This document shows positions 19,739-29,460 of a stretch of 44,866 nt of DNA, piece after piece (positions within the stretch are counted from its first letter, which is position 1; each line of letters starts with the position of its first letter). This DNA comes from Actinomycetes bacterium. Lineage in GTDB: Bacteria; Actinomycetota; Acidimicrobiia; Acidimicrobiales; Bog-793. The stretch spans positions 1 to 44,866 of the forward strand of contig JAJZKA010000011.1 in NCBI GenBank assembly GCA_021809805.1, written 5' to 3'. A model generated the notes under the pieces. The model made no database searches and was not told where the DNA came from. It saw nothing but the letters and a program-made list of their open reading frames with translations. Position numbers and translations under genes: made by a program.

Positions 19739-20702
19739 TGAGGGTCTCCCGGCCGACCTGCTGCCTGAAGGCCCGCAGGAACACGAGGCAGACGATCAGC
19801 ACGATCACGGCGGTGCTGACGGCCACGGCCGCGCCCGGCCCGAAGTCGATGTTGGTGAACATCGTGTTGTAGCCGAGCATGGCGAGGGACTCCGTCGAGG
19901 TCCCCGGCCCGCCTCCGGTGAGGACGTAGGGGAGGTCGAACAGGCCGAAGGCCTGGAGGACCCGGAACAGGACGGCGATGCCGAGCGTCGGACGGAGCAG
20001 GGGGACGGTGACCCGCCAGAACGACTTCCAGCTCGATGCGCCGTCGACCTCGGCGGCCTCGATCAGCTCCTCGGGGATCATGACGAGCCCAGCGAGGACG
20101 ATGATCGCCACGAACGGCGTCGTCTTCCAAACATCGGCGAACATCAACGCGATGGTCGCCGAGAGCGGATAGCCGAGGACGTTCGGCGCCGATCCTCCGG
20201 TGATGGCGTGCCAGAACTCCCCGAGCACGCCGTAGGTGGGGTTGTAGATATAGCTCCACAGCTCGGCCGAGATGACCGTGATCAAGGACCACGGGATGAG
20301 CAAAAGGGCCATCATGGCGCCCCGACCCGCCGCGAGGCGCTCCAGGACGAGGGCGAACAGGGTGCCGAGCAGGAGCTCGGCCGCCACGGTGACGAGGGTG
20401 TAGATCGAGGTGAACCACAGCGCGTGGTGCCACAGGCTGGACTCGCCCATGATCTTGTAGTTGTTGAGGGTGCCGCCGAGCAGCGAGAAACCGTTCGCGG
20501 TGACGTTCACGTTCTCGAGGGACAGGACGAGGGCGAACAGGATCGGGAAGATCGTGAAGACGCCGATCACCACGAACGCTGGGGCGGAGAAACCCCATCC
20601 CACCCGGGCGAAGTGCCGGGTCGTCTGGTCACGAGGCACACGCGGCGCCGAATGTCGTCGGGTCGTTGCCGAGGTGCCGCCCGTCAGGTCGATCGCCGCC
20701 AT
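19731..20702 (-). CDS. sugar ABC transporter permease (MalF-like)
   Basis: Multiple TM segments; EELIEAAEVDGASSWKSFWRVTVPLLRPTL. Confidence 0.92.
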   Translation of the reverse strand: MAAIDLTGGTSATTRRHSAPRVPRDQTTRHFARVGWGFSAPAFVVIGVFTIFPILFALVLSLENVNVTANGFSLLGGTLNNYKIMGESSLWHHALWFTSIYTLVTVAAELLLGTLFALVLERLAAGRGAMMALLLIPWSLITVISAELWSYIYNPTYGVLGEFWHAITGGSAPNVLGYPLSATIALMFADVWKTTPFVAIIVLAGLVMIPEELIEAAEVDGASSWKSFWRVTVPLLRPTLGIAVLFRVLQAFGLFDLPYVLTGGGPGTSTESLAMLGYNTMFTNIDFGPGAAVAVSTAVIVLIVCLVFLRAFRQQVGRETLNA

Positions 20703-20723
20703 GCTCGCTCCTCATTTTGGAGG

Positions 20724-20757
20724 GTGGTGCCGGTGGCCCGAAGACCACCGGCACCAC
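20724..20757 (-). promoter_or_regulatory. intra-operon hairpin between substrate-binding protein and permease genes
   Basis: GTGGTGCCGGTGG-8nt-CCACCGGCACCAC, perfect 13-bp inverted repeat. Confidence 0.7.
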
Positions 20758-20796
20758 TGCCGATGACTGCTTTGGTGACTGCTGACTGCTTGGTGA

Positions 20797-22134
20797 CTAC
20801 AGCCCGCTCGAGCTCAGCGCTGCCTTGATCCCGCTCGCGATCGCCGCCGCGGCCTTGGCCGGACTTGTCGAACCCGAGATGGCCGAGTTTGCGTTCGCGT
20901 AGATCGCCTGGGAGATCTTCGGGTAGTTCGGCGTCTGCGCCGGCCGCGAGATCAGCTTGGTCTGTGCGAGCACCGCGAAGGGCGGGTTGAGGTGCTTGAT
21001 CGCCGGGTTCGTCCGCACCGCCTGGTTGGTCGGGATCTCCGAGAACGGCGGCCGTGCCTCGATCGTCTGGGCCTGGACGCCGGTGATGAACTTGATGAAG
21101 GTCAGGTCAGCCTGCACGTGGGTCGAGTGCGGGTTGATGTAGAGGTTCCACCCGCCGATCGTCGAGTAGCCCGGGTAGGGGCGGCCGGCGAACGTCGGCA
21201 GTGGGGCCACCCCGACCTTGCCGATCACCTTGGATCCCTTGGCCTGCGACGTCGAAAACGCGTAGTCCCAGTTGCGCATGAACGCCGCTTGGCCATCGGC
21301 GAAGGCGGTCATCGCCTGCGGCTCCTGGAAGGTGTCGACGGCCCCCGGGGAGGCGCCCGAGGTCACCAGACTGCGCATGAAGCTCAGCGCCTTGGTGGCG
21401 GCTGCAACATTGAACACCGAGCCCTTGTCGGTCGCGTTCAGCACGCTCGCGCCGGTGTCCCCGTAGTACTCCATGAAGTCACAGGTTCCGCCCTCGTACG
21501 AGGCGCCCTGCCAGACGAAGCCGTACTTGACCTTGTTCTCCTTGGCCAGCTTGGCCGCATCTGCGCGCAACTGCTCCCAGGTCCTTGGCACCGACATGTG
21601 CGCTGCCGCGAGGAGGTCCTTGCGGTAGTACAAGAAGCCCTGGTCCTGGAAGAACGGCGCCCCGTAGACCTGGCCGTTGTAGCTCGCGCCGGCGACCAGG
21701 CCGGGGGCGAAGCGCTTGAAGAAGCTCTTCGGCAGGTACTTCGAGAGCGGCAGCGCCAGGCCGTGCGCACCGAACAGGCCGGGCCAGACCACATCGCCCA
21801 TGACCACGTCGGGGGTCTTCGCCCCGCCGGACAAGGTGGTGACGAGGTCGGTCTGGTTCGTGTTCTCGTCCGTCGGCGCGGTCTCGAGCTTGACCGTGAT
21901 GTTCGGGTGGGTCTTCTCGAAGGCCTTGATGAGCGTGGTGCGCAGGTCGGGCCCGCTCGTGTTGATCGGCGAGGCCCACCAGGTGATGGTGGTGCTCTTG
22001 GCGTGCGCGACGGCCGCCTGGCTGCTCGGCGCGAGCCCGACGCCCGCCATGCCCACCGTTGCCAGCATTCCCCCGACGGTGAGCGCCCGCAGGCTCCGCC
22101 GGCCGGCGCGGGCCGATGTCCTTCTTCCCCTCAT
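20797..22134 (-). CDS. extracellular sugar-binding protein of ABC transporter
   Basis: Signal-like N-terminus, TITWWASPINTSGPDLRTTLIKAFEKTHPNITVKLE, YRKDLLAAAHMSVPRTWEQL; ATG at 22134. Confidence 0.92.
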   Translation of the reverse strand: MRGRRTSARAGRRSLRALTVGGMLATVGMAGVGLAPSSQAAVAHAKSTTITWWASPINTSGPDLRTTLIKAFEKTHPNITVKLETAPTDENTNQTDLVTTLSGGAKTPDVVMGDVVWPGLFGAHGLALPLSKYLPKSFFKRFAPGLVAGASYNGQVYGAPFFQDQGFLYYRKDLLAAAHMSVPRTWEQLRADAAKLAKENKVKYGFVWQGASYEGGTCDFMEYYGDTGASVLNATDKGSVFNVAAATKALSFMRSLVTSGASPGAVDTFQEPQAMTAFADGQAAFMRNWDYAFSTSQAKGSKVIGKVGVAPLPTFAGRPYPGYSTIGGWNLYINPHSTHVQADLTFIKFITGVQAQTIEARPPFSEIPTNQAVRTNPAIKHLNPPFAVLAQTKLISRPAQTPNYPKISQAIYANANSAISGSTSPAKAAAAIASGIKAALSSSGL

Positions 22135-22405
22135 GGACTGTTCCCCTTTCTGTTGGATCCCTGCTGGTCGCTTTGCACGCACGCCCGCCGAGTGGGGCGG
22201 AGCCGGTCGTGCGAGCGACGCGCTGCACGGCGAAGCGGCATTTCGACGGTCGTCCCGTCGGGCTCGCCGACTGCGCCGGTTGGGTGGGTGCGGGTCGGTG
22301 GCCCGTAGCACTGGGGCCACCTCCTCACCCTGGCGGCGAAAATCGGACTCCCCCCTTCTCGTGTTCCACCGCCGACATCTGTCTTTTTCAGGTCCTGTTC
22401 GGTGC

Positions 22406-23464
22406 CTATCCGGCCTTTTTGGCATAGAGGGCACCGGGCGGTGCGCGCCGTCGCGTCGTGTGGCGGGCGGCAGTGCTCTTGCGGACCACGAGCTCGGGCG
22501 CGAGGTGGATCGGCTCGGTGCCCGCCCCGCGCGGGTCGTCGAGGGCGGCCACCATGCGCACGGCGATGAGGCGCCCCTGTTCAGCCACGCGCTGGCACAT
22601 GGTCGTCAGATCGAGGACCTCGGCCATCGGGTGGTCGTCGAAGCCGATGACCGAGACGTCGTCGGGCACCCGACGGCCGAGGCGGTGCAACAGGCTCATG
22701 GCTCCAAAAGCCATCTCGTCGCTCTCGGCGAAGATCGCGGACGGGCGGCGGCGGCGGCCGAAGAGCTGCGCGGCAGCCTTCAGCCCGCCGTGGGCGGAGA
22801 AGTCGGCGGAGATCTCGAGGTCGGGATCGGGAGCGATGCCCGCCGCCTCCAAGGCGGCGCGGTAACCGAAGCGTCGGTCGCGCGCCACGGTGAACATGCT
22901 CTGGTCCTCTTCGTTCCCGCAGATCAGTCCGATCTGCTCGTGGCCGAGGTTGAGCAGATGCTGCACGGCGGTCGACGCCGCCGCGACGTCGTCGATCCGG
23001 ACGCTCTCGAAGCCCTCGACGTCAAAGCCCACCAGCCCGACGGGCACGCCGAGGGCGCGCAGGGCTTCGACCTCGACGTCGGTGAGCCCGAGCGTGACGA
23101 GCAAGACGCCGTCGACGCGCTTGCGCAGTCGCTGGAAGGAGAAGTGTGCGTGGCGCGCTTCGGCGTCGCCGACGCGATAGAGGAGCAGGTCGAGCCCTGC
23201 GCCGCGCAGGATCGGCTCGGCGGCGCCGAGGATCTCGCCGTAGAACCAGCGGTCGAGGTAGGGCAGGACGACGGCGACGGTGCGGGTGTGCCCGGACGCG
23301 AGCCGTGACGCGAGGGGGGAGGCGGAATAGCCCATCTGCTCGGCGATCTCGCGCACGCGCTTGGCGGTCTCCAGCGACACCCCGCTGCGCCCACGCAGTG
23401 AACGCGAGACGGTCGCGGTCGACACGCCGGCGCGCTGTGCGACTTCATGAATGGTCGTCTCCAC
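22406..23464 (-). CDS. LacI family transcriptional regulator
   Basis: METTIHEVAQRAGVSTATVSRSLRGRSGVS HTH, then periplasmic-binding-like domain (SAIFAESDEMAFGAMSLLHRLGRRVPDDVSVIGFDDHPMAEV). Confidence 0.95.
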   Translation of the reverse strand: METTIHEVAQRAGVSTATVSRSLRGRSGVSLETAKRVREIAEQMGYSASPLASRLASGHTRTVAVVLPYLDRWFYGEILGAAEPILRGAGLDLLLYRVGDAEARHAHFSFQRLRKRVDGVLLVTLGLTDVEVEALRALGVPVGLVGFDVEGFESVRIDDVAAASTAVQHLLNLGHEQIGLICGNEEDQSMFTVARDRRFGYRAALEAAGIAPDPDLEISADFSAHGGLKAAAQLFGRRRRPSAIFAESDEMAFGAMSLLHRLGRRVPDDVSVIGFDDHPMAEVLDLTTMCQRVAEQGRLIAVRMVAALDDPRGAGTEPIHLAPELVVRKSTAARHTTRRRAPPGALYAKKAG

Positions 23465-23570
23465 AGCCCCCCGGCTTCGTCGATCGACCCCGGCACGGCG
23501 CTGGCGCTCCGTGCCGGATTACGAGCATGTTAACGATCTTTGAGGATGCTAACCCTGGCCTTCGAGCCCC

Positions 23571-23695
23571 GCAAGCGTTTACGGTCCAGCACGCAACGAA
23601 GGGCCGTCAACTCTGCAATATCGCGCCCGGCGCTGGTGTCGGGTCCGACTCGCCACGAGAACTCGCGCGCAAGCGCTTCCGCGCCAAGCGCTGAA
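23571..23695. promoter_or_regulatory. cluster of candidate LacI-family operators
   Basis: Cores AAGCGTTT (23573-23580), AAGCGCTT (23671-23678), AAGCGCTG (23686-23693) in the divergent lacI/GH13 intergenic region. Confidence 0.55.
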
Positions 23696-23813
23696 ATGGC
23701 CGTGCCGGCCGACAGGGCCCCGGTTCGCGCGGCGCGTTGGGGTGGGCCGGCGGGGTGCGCCGAGCGGGGCGTGCCTGCCCGATTGATCGACCCGTCCACC
23801 TCCTATGATTCGC

Positions 23814-25412
23814 GAAATGGCCACCGAGAACGCCCCTTTGCTGCGGCCGCCGCGATGGTGGGAGGGCGCCGCCCTCTACCAGGTCTACGTCCGCTCCTTC
23901 CAAGACAGCGACGACGACGGCTACGGCGACCTGCAGGGGCTGTCCTCGCGCCTTGGCTACCTCGCCGACCTCGGTGTCGACGGCGTGTGGTTGTCGCCGA
24001 CGATGCCCTCGCCCGATACCGACTGGGGTTATGACGTCTCGGATTACTACGGCGTGCATCCCGAGCTCGGCACGATGCAAGACCTCGACCAGCTCATCAA
24101 GGGGGCGAAGGCGGCTGGCATGGAGGTGTTGTTGGACCTCGTGCCGAACCACACGAGCTCGCGCCATCCCTGGTTCGTCGAGGCGATCGGCGACCCGGCC
24201 TCGCCGCGGCGTGAGTACTACGTCTTTTGCGACCCAGGCCCCGACGGCGGGCCGCCGAACAACTGGCTGGACTCGACTGGCGAGTGCGCGTGGGCGCTCG
24301 ACGAGGCGAGCGGCCAGTACTACCTCCACAATTTCCTCGATACCCAGCCCGACCTCAACTGGTGGAACCCGGCCGTCCACGCCGAGTTCGAGCGGGTGCT
24401 TCGGTTTTGGTTCGATCGCGGCGTGGCGGGTTTTCGAATCGACGTCGCCCACGGCCTCTACAAGGACGCCGAGCTGCGCAACAACCCAGACGCCGAGATC
24501 GACAGCGCCCAGGCACGCTTTGGCCGCGAGCCGGTCTACTCGGCGAACCGCCCCGAGACCCACGAGGTCTTCCGGGCCTGGCGCAAGCTCGCGGACACCT
24601 ACGATCCGGGCCGCTTGCTGCTGGGCGAGACCTGGGTGTGGGACCCCGAGCGGCTCGCCAGCTACACCGGCGACGACGACGAGCTGCAGCTCGCCTTCAA
24701 CTTTCGCTTCGCCCTCGCGCCCTTCTCCGCGCCGCATCTCGCCGCCGTCGTCGAGTCTTCGATCGCGACCCTTGGCGAGGCCTGTCCGGTCTGGACCGCC
24801 TCGAACCACGACATCGGCCGCTTCGCCAGCCACTGGGGCGAAGGCGACGTGCGCCGGGCGCGCCTCGGGCTGATGCTCTTGTGCAGCCTGCCGGGCACGG
24901 TCGTCCTCTACTACGGCGACGAGCTGGCGATGACCGATGTCGCCGTGCCGCTCGAGCGCCAGCGCGACCCGATGACCAAGGGCAATCGCGGCGGCAAGGA
25001 GGAGCGCGACCGCGGACGCACGCCGATGCCCTGGTCGTCAGCGCCGAATGGAGATTTCACGGCGCCCGGCGTGGAGCCGTGGTTGCCCCTCGGGCCGCTC
25101 CCGGCGGGCAGCGTCGCCGAGCAGGCCGCCGACCCGACTTCGCCGCTCTGCCTGACCCGGGCGCTGCTCGCGCTGCGCCGCCAGCACCTCGCCCCGGGCA
25201 TCGCGGCCTATCAGACGCTGTCGGTCGACGAGGAGCATTTGGTCTATCGCGTCGGCGATCTCGTCGTGGCGCTGAACTGGGTGGACCGGCCTGGCGTGCT
25301 GAAAGTGCCCTCTGGACGGGTGCTGATGTCGACAACACTGGAACGCGCTGGCGACGATGTGGAAGGATCGATTCACCTCGCGCCGTATGAAGGCGTCATC
25401 ATCGGTCGCTAA
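23814..25412 (+). CDS. GH13 alpha-glucosidase/alpha-amylase family protein
   Basis: WWEGAALYQVYVRSFQDSDDDGYGDLQG, VLLDLVPNHTS, GFRIDVAHGL, GETWVWD, WTASNHDIGRF; ATG in MATENAP used, upstream ATG at 23805 possible. Confidence 0.93.
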   Translation, partial: EMATENAPLLRPPRWWEGAALYQVYVRSFQDSDDDGYGDLQGLSSRLGYLADLGVDGVWLSPTMPSPDTDWGYDVSDYYGVHPELGTMQDLDQLIKGAKAAGMEVLLDLVPNHTSSRHPWFVEAIGDPASPRREYYVFCDPGPDGGPPNNWLDSTGECAWALDEASGQYYLHNFLDTQPDLNWWNPAVHAEFERVLRFWFDRGVAGFRIDVAHGLYKDAELRNNPDAEIDSAQARFGREPVYSANRPETHEVFRAWRKLADTYDPGRLLLGETWVWDPERLASYTGDDDELQLAFNFRFALAPFSAPHLAAVVESSIATLGEACPVWTASNHDIGRFASHWGEGDVRRARLGLMLLCSLPGTVVLYYGDELAMTDVAVPLERQRDPMTKGNRGGKEERDRGRTPMPWSSAPNGDFTAPGVEPWLPLGPLPAGSVAEQAADPTSPLCLTRALLALRRQHLAPGIAAYQTLSVDEEHLVYRVGDLVVALNWVDRPGVLKVPSGRVLMSTTLERAGDDVEGSIHLAPYEGVIIGR

Positions 25413-25446
25413 GGCACAACGCTGCGGCGCAGACAAGGGGGAGTCA

Positions 25447-26616
25447 GTGGCACCGATCACCTTGGACCAAGTGAAAAAGGTCTACCCAAATGGGTTCGAG
25501 GCTCTCCATGGCCTCGACCTGCATGTAGATGAGGGCGAGTTCATGGTGCTCGTCGGTCCGTCGGGGTGTGGCAAGACGACCGCGCTGAGAATGGTCGCGG
25601 GCCTCGAGGACATCTCGGGGGGCACCTTGCGCATCGGCGAGAAGGTGATGAACGACGTGTCGCCGAAGGACCGTGACATCGCCATGGTCTTCCAGAACTA
25701 CGCGCTCTACCCGCACATGACCGTGTCGGAGAACATCGGCTTTGCCCTGAAGCTCCGCAAGATGCCAAAGGACGAGATCCGGCGCCGCGTCTCCGACGCC
25801 GCCGAGGTGCTCGGCCTCACCGAGTGGCTGGACCGCAAGCCTGGCCAGCTCTCGGGTGGTCAGCGCCAGCGGGTCGCGATGGGCCGGGCCATTGTGCGCG
25901 AGCCCTCGGTCTTCTTGATGGACGAGCCGCTGTCGAACCTCGACGCCAAGCTGCGCGTGCAGATGCGCGCCGAGGTGTTGCGTATCCAGCGCCGACTCGG
26001 CGTGGCGACCTTGTACGTCACCCACGACCAGACCGAGGCGATGACGATGGGTGACCGCGTGGCGGTGCTGCGCGCGGGCGAGCTGCAGCAGTGCGACTCG
26101 CCCCAGGTCCTCTATGACCACCCGACCAACCTGTTCGTCGCGGCCTTCATCGGCTCTCCGGCAATGAACCTGTTCGAGGGCGGGCTCTCGGCGGACCGAC
26201 ACACCTTGACGATCGGTGACCAGCACCTTGCGATGCCCGAGTCGATCGACGGGGTGCGCCCAGGCGTGCGCAACTACGCCAACAAGGCCCTCGTCGTCGG
26301 CATTCGGCCCGAGCACCTCACCCCAGCGGCTGAGGGCGACCCGGCAGTGCTCGACTCCAAGGTTGACCTCGTCGAGGCGCTCGGCTCCGAGCTGCTCGTC
26401 CACTTCGCGATCGATGCCAAGCGCGTCCAGGCGGAGGGCACGAACGAGGAGGCGGCCGAGGGCCTGAATGCCGGCCAGCTCGAGGTGCACGGCGAGGGTG
26501 TCGCCCGCCTCGACCCCCGTGCCGACGTGAAGGCCGGCCAGCGCCTGCGCCTCGCCGTCGACGCGACGCGGCTGCACTTCTTCGACCCGTCGTCGGGGTC
26601 GGCGATCTGGGACTGA
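25447..26616 (+). CDS. sugar ABC transporter ATP-binding protein (MalK/UgpC/MsmX type)
   Basis: GPSGCGKTTALRMVAGLE, LSGGQRQRVAMGRAIVREPSVFLMDEPLSNLDAKLR, C-terminal TOBE-like region; GTG start at 25447. Confidence 0.95.
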   Translation: MAPITLDQVKKVYPNGFEALHGLDLHVDEGEFMVLVGPSGCGKTTALRMVAGLEDISGGTLRIGEKVMNDVSPKDRDIAMVFQNYALYPHMTVSENIGFALKLRKMPKDEIRRRVSDAAEVLGLTEWLDRKPGQLSGGQRQRVAMGRAIVREPSVFLMDEPLSNLDAKLRVQMRAEVLRIQRRLGVATLYVTHDQTEAMTMGDRVAVLRAGELQQCDSPQVLYDHPTNLFVAAFIGSPAMNLFEGGLSADRHTLTIGDQHLAMPESIDGVRPGVRNYANKALVVGIRPEHLTPAAEGDPAVLDSKVDLVEALGSELLVHFAIDAKRVQAEGTNEEAAEGLNAGQLEVHGEGVARLDPRADVKAGQRLRLAVDATRLHFFDPSSGSAIWD

Positions 26617-26657
26617 GTACGCCAGGGTTCCCGCCTCCTGCCAGTGCCGCCGAGGCG

Positions 26658-27260
26658 GTGCGGCAGGGGCGTCCTGGCGAAGCGGCGGCGATCGCCACCG
26701 CGTTGGCTGGTGCGTTCGTCACCGACCCGGTGGCGACGCATCTGTTTCCCGACCCGACCACGCGGCGCGCCCAGCTCGAGCGCTTCTTCGGGGTGCAGCT
26801 ACGCCACAGCTACTTGCCCCGTGGCGAGGTCTTTGTCTGCGCGGCCTCAACCACTGGGCCCCTCGTCGGTGCCTCGCTCTGGCTGCCTCCAAGCGCGTTC
26901 AGCGGCAAGGTCACGTTCGCCCTCTGGCCGATCCTGCTCGTTGGGGTGTTCGGTCGACGATTTGGCGTGGCGCGTCGCCTCGGCGCCGTGCTTGAGCGCC
27001 AACATCCTCCTGAGGGTCACTACTACCTCGGGACAGTCGGGGTCGCGCCCGACCGGCAGCGCCAGGGTCTTGGCAGCGCGCTGATCGCGCCGGTGCTCGA
27101 GCGCTGCGACGTTGAGGGCGTTCCCGCCTATCTCGAGTGCTCGCGCGAGGACAATGTCTCCTTCTATGCCCACCTCGGCTTTTCCGTGCGCGAGGCGATC
27201 ACCTTTGAGGGTGGGCCGATGCTGTGGCTGATGGATCGGCCACCCGGTGGGGCCGCGTAG
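26658..27260 (+). CDS. GNAT family N-acetyltransferase
   Basis: GHYYLGTVGVAPDRQRQGLGSALIAPVLERCDVEGVPAYLECSREDNVSFYAHLGFSV. Confidence 0.88.
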   Translation: MRQGRPGEAAAIATALAGAFVTDPVATHLFPDPTTRRAQLERFFGVQLRHSYLPRGEVFVCAASTTGPLVGASLWLPPSAFSGKVTFALWPILLVGVFGRRFGVARRLGAVLERQHPPEGHYYLGTVGVAPDRQRQGLGSALIAPVLERCDVEGVPAYLECSREDNVSFYAHLGFSVREAITFEGGPMLWLMDRPPGGAA

Positions 27261-27263
27261 GGA

Positions 27264-28250
27264 TCAGCCGGCGCTCGATTCGTCGTGGCGCCGGGCGAAG
27301 GGCCCTGCGATCGGCACGATGGGCGGGTGAGCCGCCGCTGCACCCACCGGCCGCACGCCGGCGGGGACGCGGTCGGGGTCGTAGATGATCTCCGAGAGGA
27401 TCTCCAAGACGGCGCGCACCGGTGCACCGGGCAGGCCTCGACGCCGCTGGGCGACGCCGACCAGCCGGGGCGGCAGCCCGACGATGGGCAGCTGGGCGAA
27501 CGAGCTCTGCAAGTAGGCGGGGATCGCGCCGGCCGGCAGCACGGAGTAGCCGGCGCGGTCGAAGGTGAGCGAGGCCATCAGGCGGACGCTGTCCATCTCC
27601 GCCTTGGCGCGCAAGGTGATCCCCGCCGCCTCGGCCTGTGCGTCGAGCTCGTCACGAAAGGCCGTGCCCGGCAGCGGCAAGAAGAGCGGGATCCCCGCCA
27701 GCGCGGCGAGCGGCACGCTCTGGTGTTCGGCAAAGGGGTGGTCCCGGGGGACGACGAGGACGAGGTCCTCCTCATAGAGGGGGATCGTGCGGATCTCCGG
27801 CCCGCCGCCGGGCAGGGCGAGGACGCCGACGTCCACCTGGCCCGAGGAGAGCTGCTCGCCGAGGCCCGTGGTGGTCGCTTCGACGAAGACGAGGTGCAGC
27901 TGGGGATGGCGCAACGGCGTGATGTCGACGAGCTGGGGGACCAGCCAGCGTGCTGCGGTGCCGATCGCGCCGACGCGCACGGTGCCGACGATCTCCTGGC
28001 TGAGCGCGGTGACGTCGGCGGTGAGTGCGTCGAGCTCGCGCAGCACGCGCTTGGCGCGGGCGACGACGAGCGCCCCTGCGTCGGTGAGCTGGCCACTGGC
28101 GCGATCGACGAGCTGGGTCCCGAGCTCGCGCTCGAGCTTCTTCACGTGGGTGGAGACGTTGGACTGCACCGTCGAGAGCGCATCGGCGGCCGCCGAGAAA
28201 GAGCCCTGCTCCGCGATCGCCACGATCGCTTGCAGCTGGCGAAGGTCCAT
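27264..28250 (-). CDS. LysR family transcriptional regulator
   Basis: MDLRQLQAIVAIAEQGSFSAAADALSTVQSNVSTHVKKLERELGTQLVDR HTH; LysR substrate-binding domain. Confidence 0.93.
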   Translation of the reverse strand: MDLRQLQAIVAIAEQGSFSAAADALSTVQSNVSTHVKKLERELGTQLVDRASGQLTDAGALVVARAKRVLRELDALTADVTALSQEIVGTVRVGAIGTAARWLVPQLVDITPLRHPQLHLVFVEATTTGLGEQLSSGQVDVGVLALPGGGPEIRTIPLYEEDLVLVVPRDHPFAEHQSVPLAALAGIPLFLPLPGTAFRDELDAQAEAAGITLRAKAEMDSVRLMASLTFDRAGYSVLPAGAIPAYLQSSFAQLPIVGLPPRLVGVAQRRRGLPGAPVRAVLEILSEIIYDPDRVPAGVRPVGAAAAHPPIVPIAGPFARRHDESSAG

Positions 28251-28324
28251 CGCGAGAACCATAAGCCACCGCTTGGAGGGACGCGGACGATGCGCTTGGT
28301 CGCCGCGCTTGCCATGATGGAGCG

Positions 28325-28624
28325 GTGAGTACGTCATCGCCCCCAAAGGCCCTGCGCCTCGATCCAAGTGACAACGTGGCCGTCGTCATCTCGGCGCTCG
28401 GCGCCGGTGATGAGGTGGCACTCGAAGGAGTCCGGGTCGTCGCCCGCGAGGCGATCGGCTTTGGGCACAAGATCGCCCTCGCCGCGATCCCTGTGGGGGC
28501 GCCGGTGCGCAAGTACGGGGAGGTGATCGGGATCGCCACGGCCGATATCACCGCTGGCGCCCACGTCCATGTGCACAACGTCGTGAGCGCTCGGCTGCCC
28601 GGTGCTCAGGCGGCCGCGCGATGA
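28325..28624 (+). CDS. UxaA family SAF-domain small subunit
   Basis: DNVAVVISALGAGDEVALEG...IGFGHKIALAAIPVGAPVRKYGEVIGIATADITAGAHVHVHNV, typical altronate/galactarate dehydratase N-domain. Confidence 0.9.
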   Translation: MSTSSPPKALRLDPSDNVAVVISALGAGDEVALEGVRVVAREAIGFGHKIALAAIPVGAPVRKYGEVIGIATADITAGAHVHVHNVVSARLPGAQAAAR

Positions 28625-29460
28625 GTGCCTTGGACCTGATGGGCTATCGGCGCGCGCACGGCGGGGCCGGCGCGCGCAATCACGTGCTCGTGCTGCCCTC
28701 GGTCGTCTGCTCGACGCGTGTCGCCGAGCAAGTGGCGGGGGACGAGGCGGTGTCGGTCACTCACCAGCACGGATGTGGGCAGGTCGGCGACGACGTGAAG
28801 AACTCCTCTCGCCTATTCGTCGGCATGGCGACGAACCCGAATGTGGCGGGTGTCGTGGTGGTCGGTCTTGGCTGCGAGACGATCGGCGGCCCTGGCCTTG
28901 CCGAGGAGATCGCCCGCGCCCACCAGCACGTCGCGTTCGTCGGCATCCAGGCCTGTGGGGGCAGCGCCGCCACGGTCGCCGCGGGCACCGCGGAGCGCGA
29001 GGCGCTCGTCGAAGCGGCCCGGCGCCTCGAGCGCCAACCGGTCGCCGCCTCGGCGTTGCGCGTCGGGCTGGATGACCCAAGCGCTCCCTTTGCCACTTCG
29101 CTCGCCGCGGCGCTTGAGGAGGCGGGGGCGTCGCTCGTGCTGCCGGGCTCTTCACAGCGCGGCGAGCTCGCCCACGCCGAGCTTGCCGCAGCCGGGGTGA
29201 CCGTGATCGTGGCGTGGTGCGGGCCGGGCGTGGGGCCGAGATCGTTCCCGGTGGTGCCCGTCCTCTCGGTGAGCGGCGACCCTGTGCTCGCGGCCGCACT
29301 CGGCGAGGATTTCGATGACATGGTCGAGCCCGGCGATACCGCAGCGGCCGGCGCTCGTCTCGCCGCCGCCGCCGCCGCCTGCTTCTCGGGCAAGGCGTGT
29401 GCCGCCGAGCGCCGGGGTGCCGCGGAATTCACCCTCCCACGTCTTGCGAGGTCGATGTGA
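28621..29460 (+). CDS. UxaA-type large-subunit paralogue A (retains HQHGCG and GLGCET motifs)
   Basis: MGYRRAHGGAGARNHVLVLPSVVCS, VTHQHGCGQVGDD, VVGLGCETIGG; 4-bp overlap with previous CDS. Confidence 0.85.
   Translation: MSALDLMGYRRAHGGAGARNHVLVLPSVVCSTRVAEQVAGDEAVSVTHQHGCGQVGDDVKNSSRLFVGMATNPNVAGVVVVGLGCETIGGPGLAEEIARAHQHVAFVGIQACGGSAATVAAGTAEREALVEAARRLERQPVAASALRVGLDDPSAPFATSLAAALEEAGASLVLPGSSQRGELAHAELAAAGVTVIVAWCGPGVGPRSFPVVPVLSVSGDPVLAAALGEDFDDMVEPGDTAAAGARLAAAAAACFSGKACAAERRGAAEFTLPRLARSM

Noticed and set aside
20992-22308. 438-aa plus-strand ORF opposite the sugar-binding protein
   Set aside because: Antisense shadow with Arg/Gly-rich composition; the minus-strand gene is clearly real.
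25444-26577. 377-aa minus-strand ORF opposite the MalK-type ATPase
   Set aside because: Fully antisense to a well-supported ABC ATPase; no recognisable domain.
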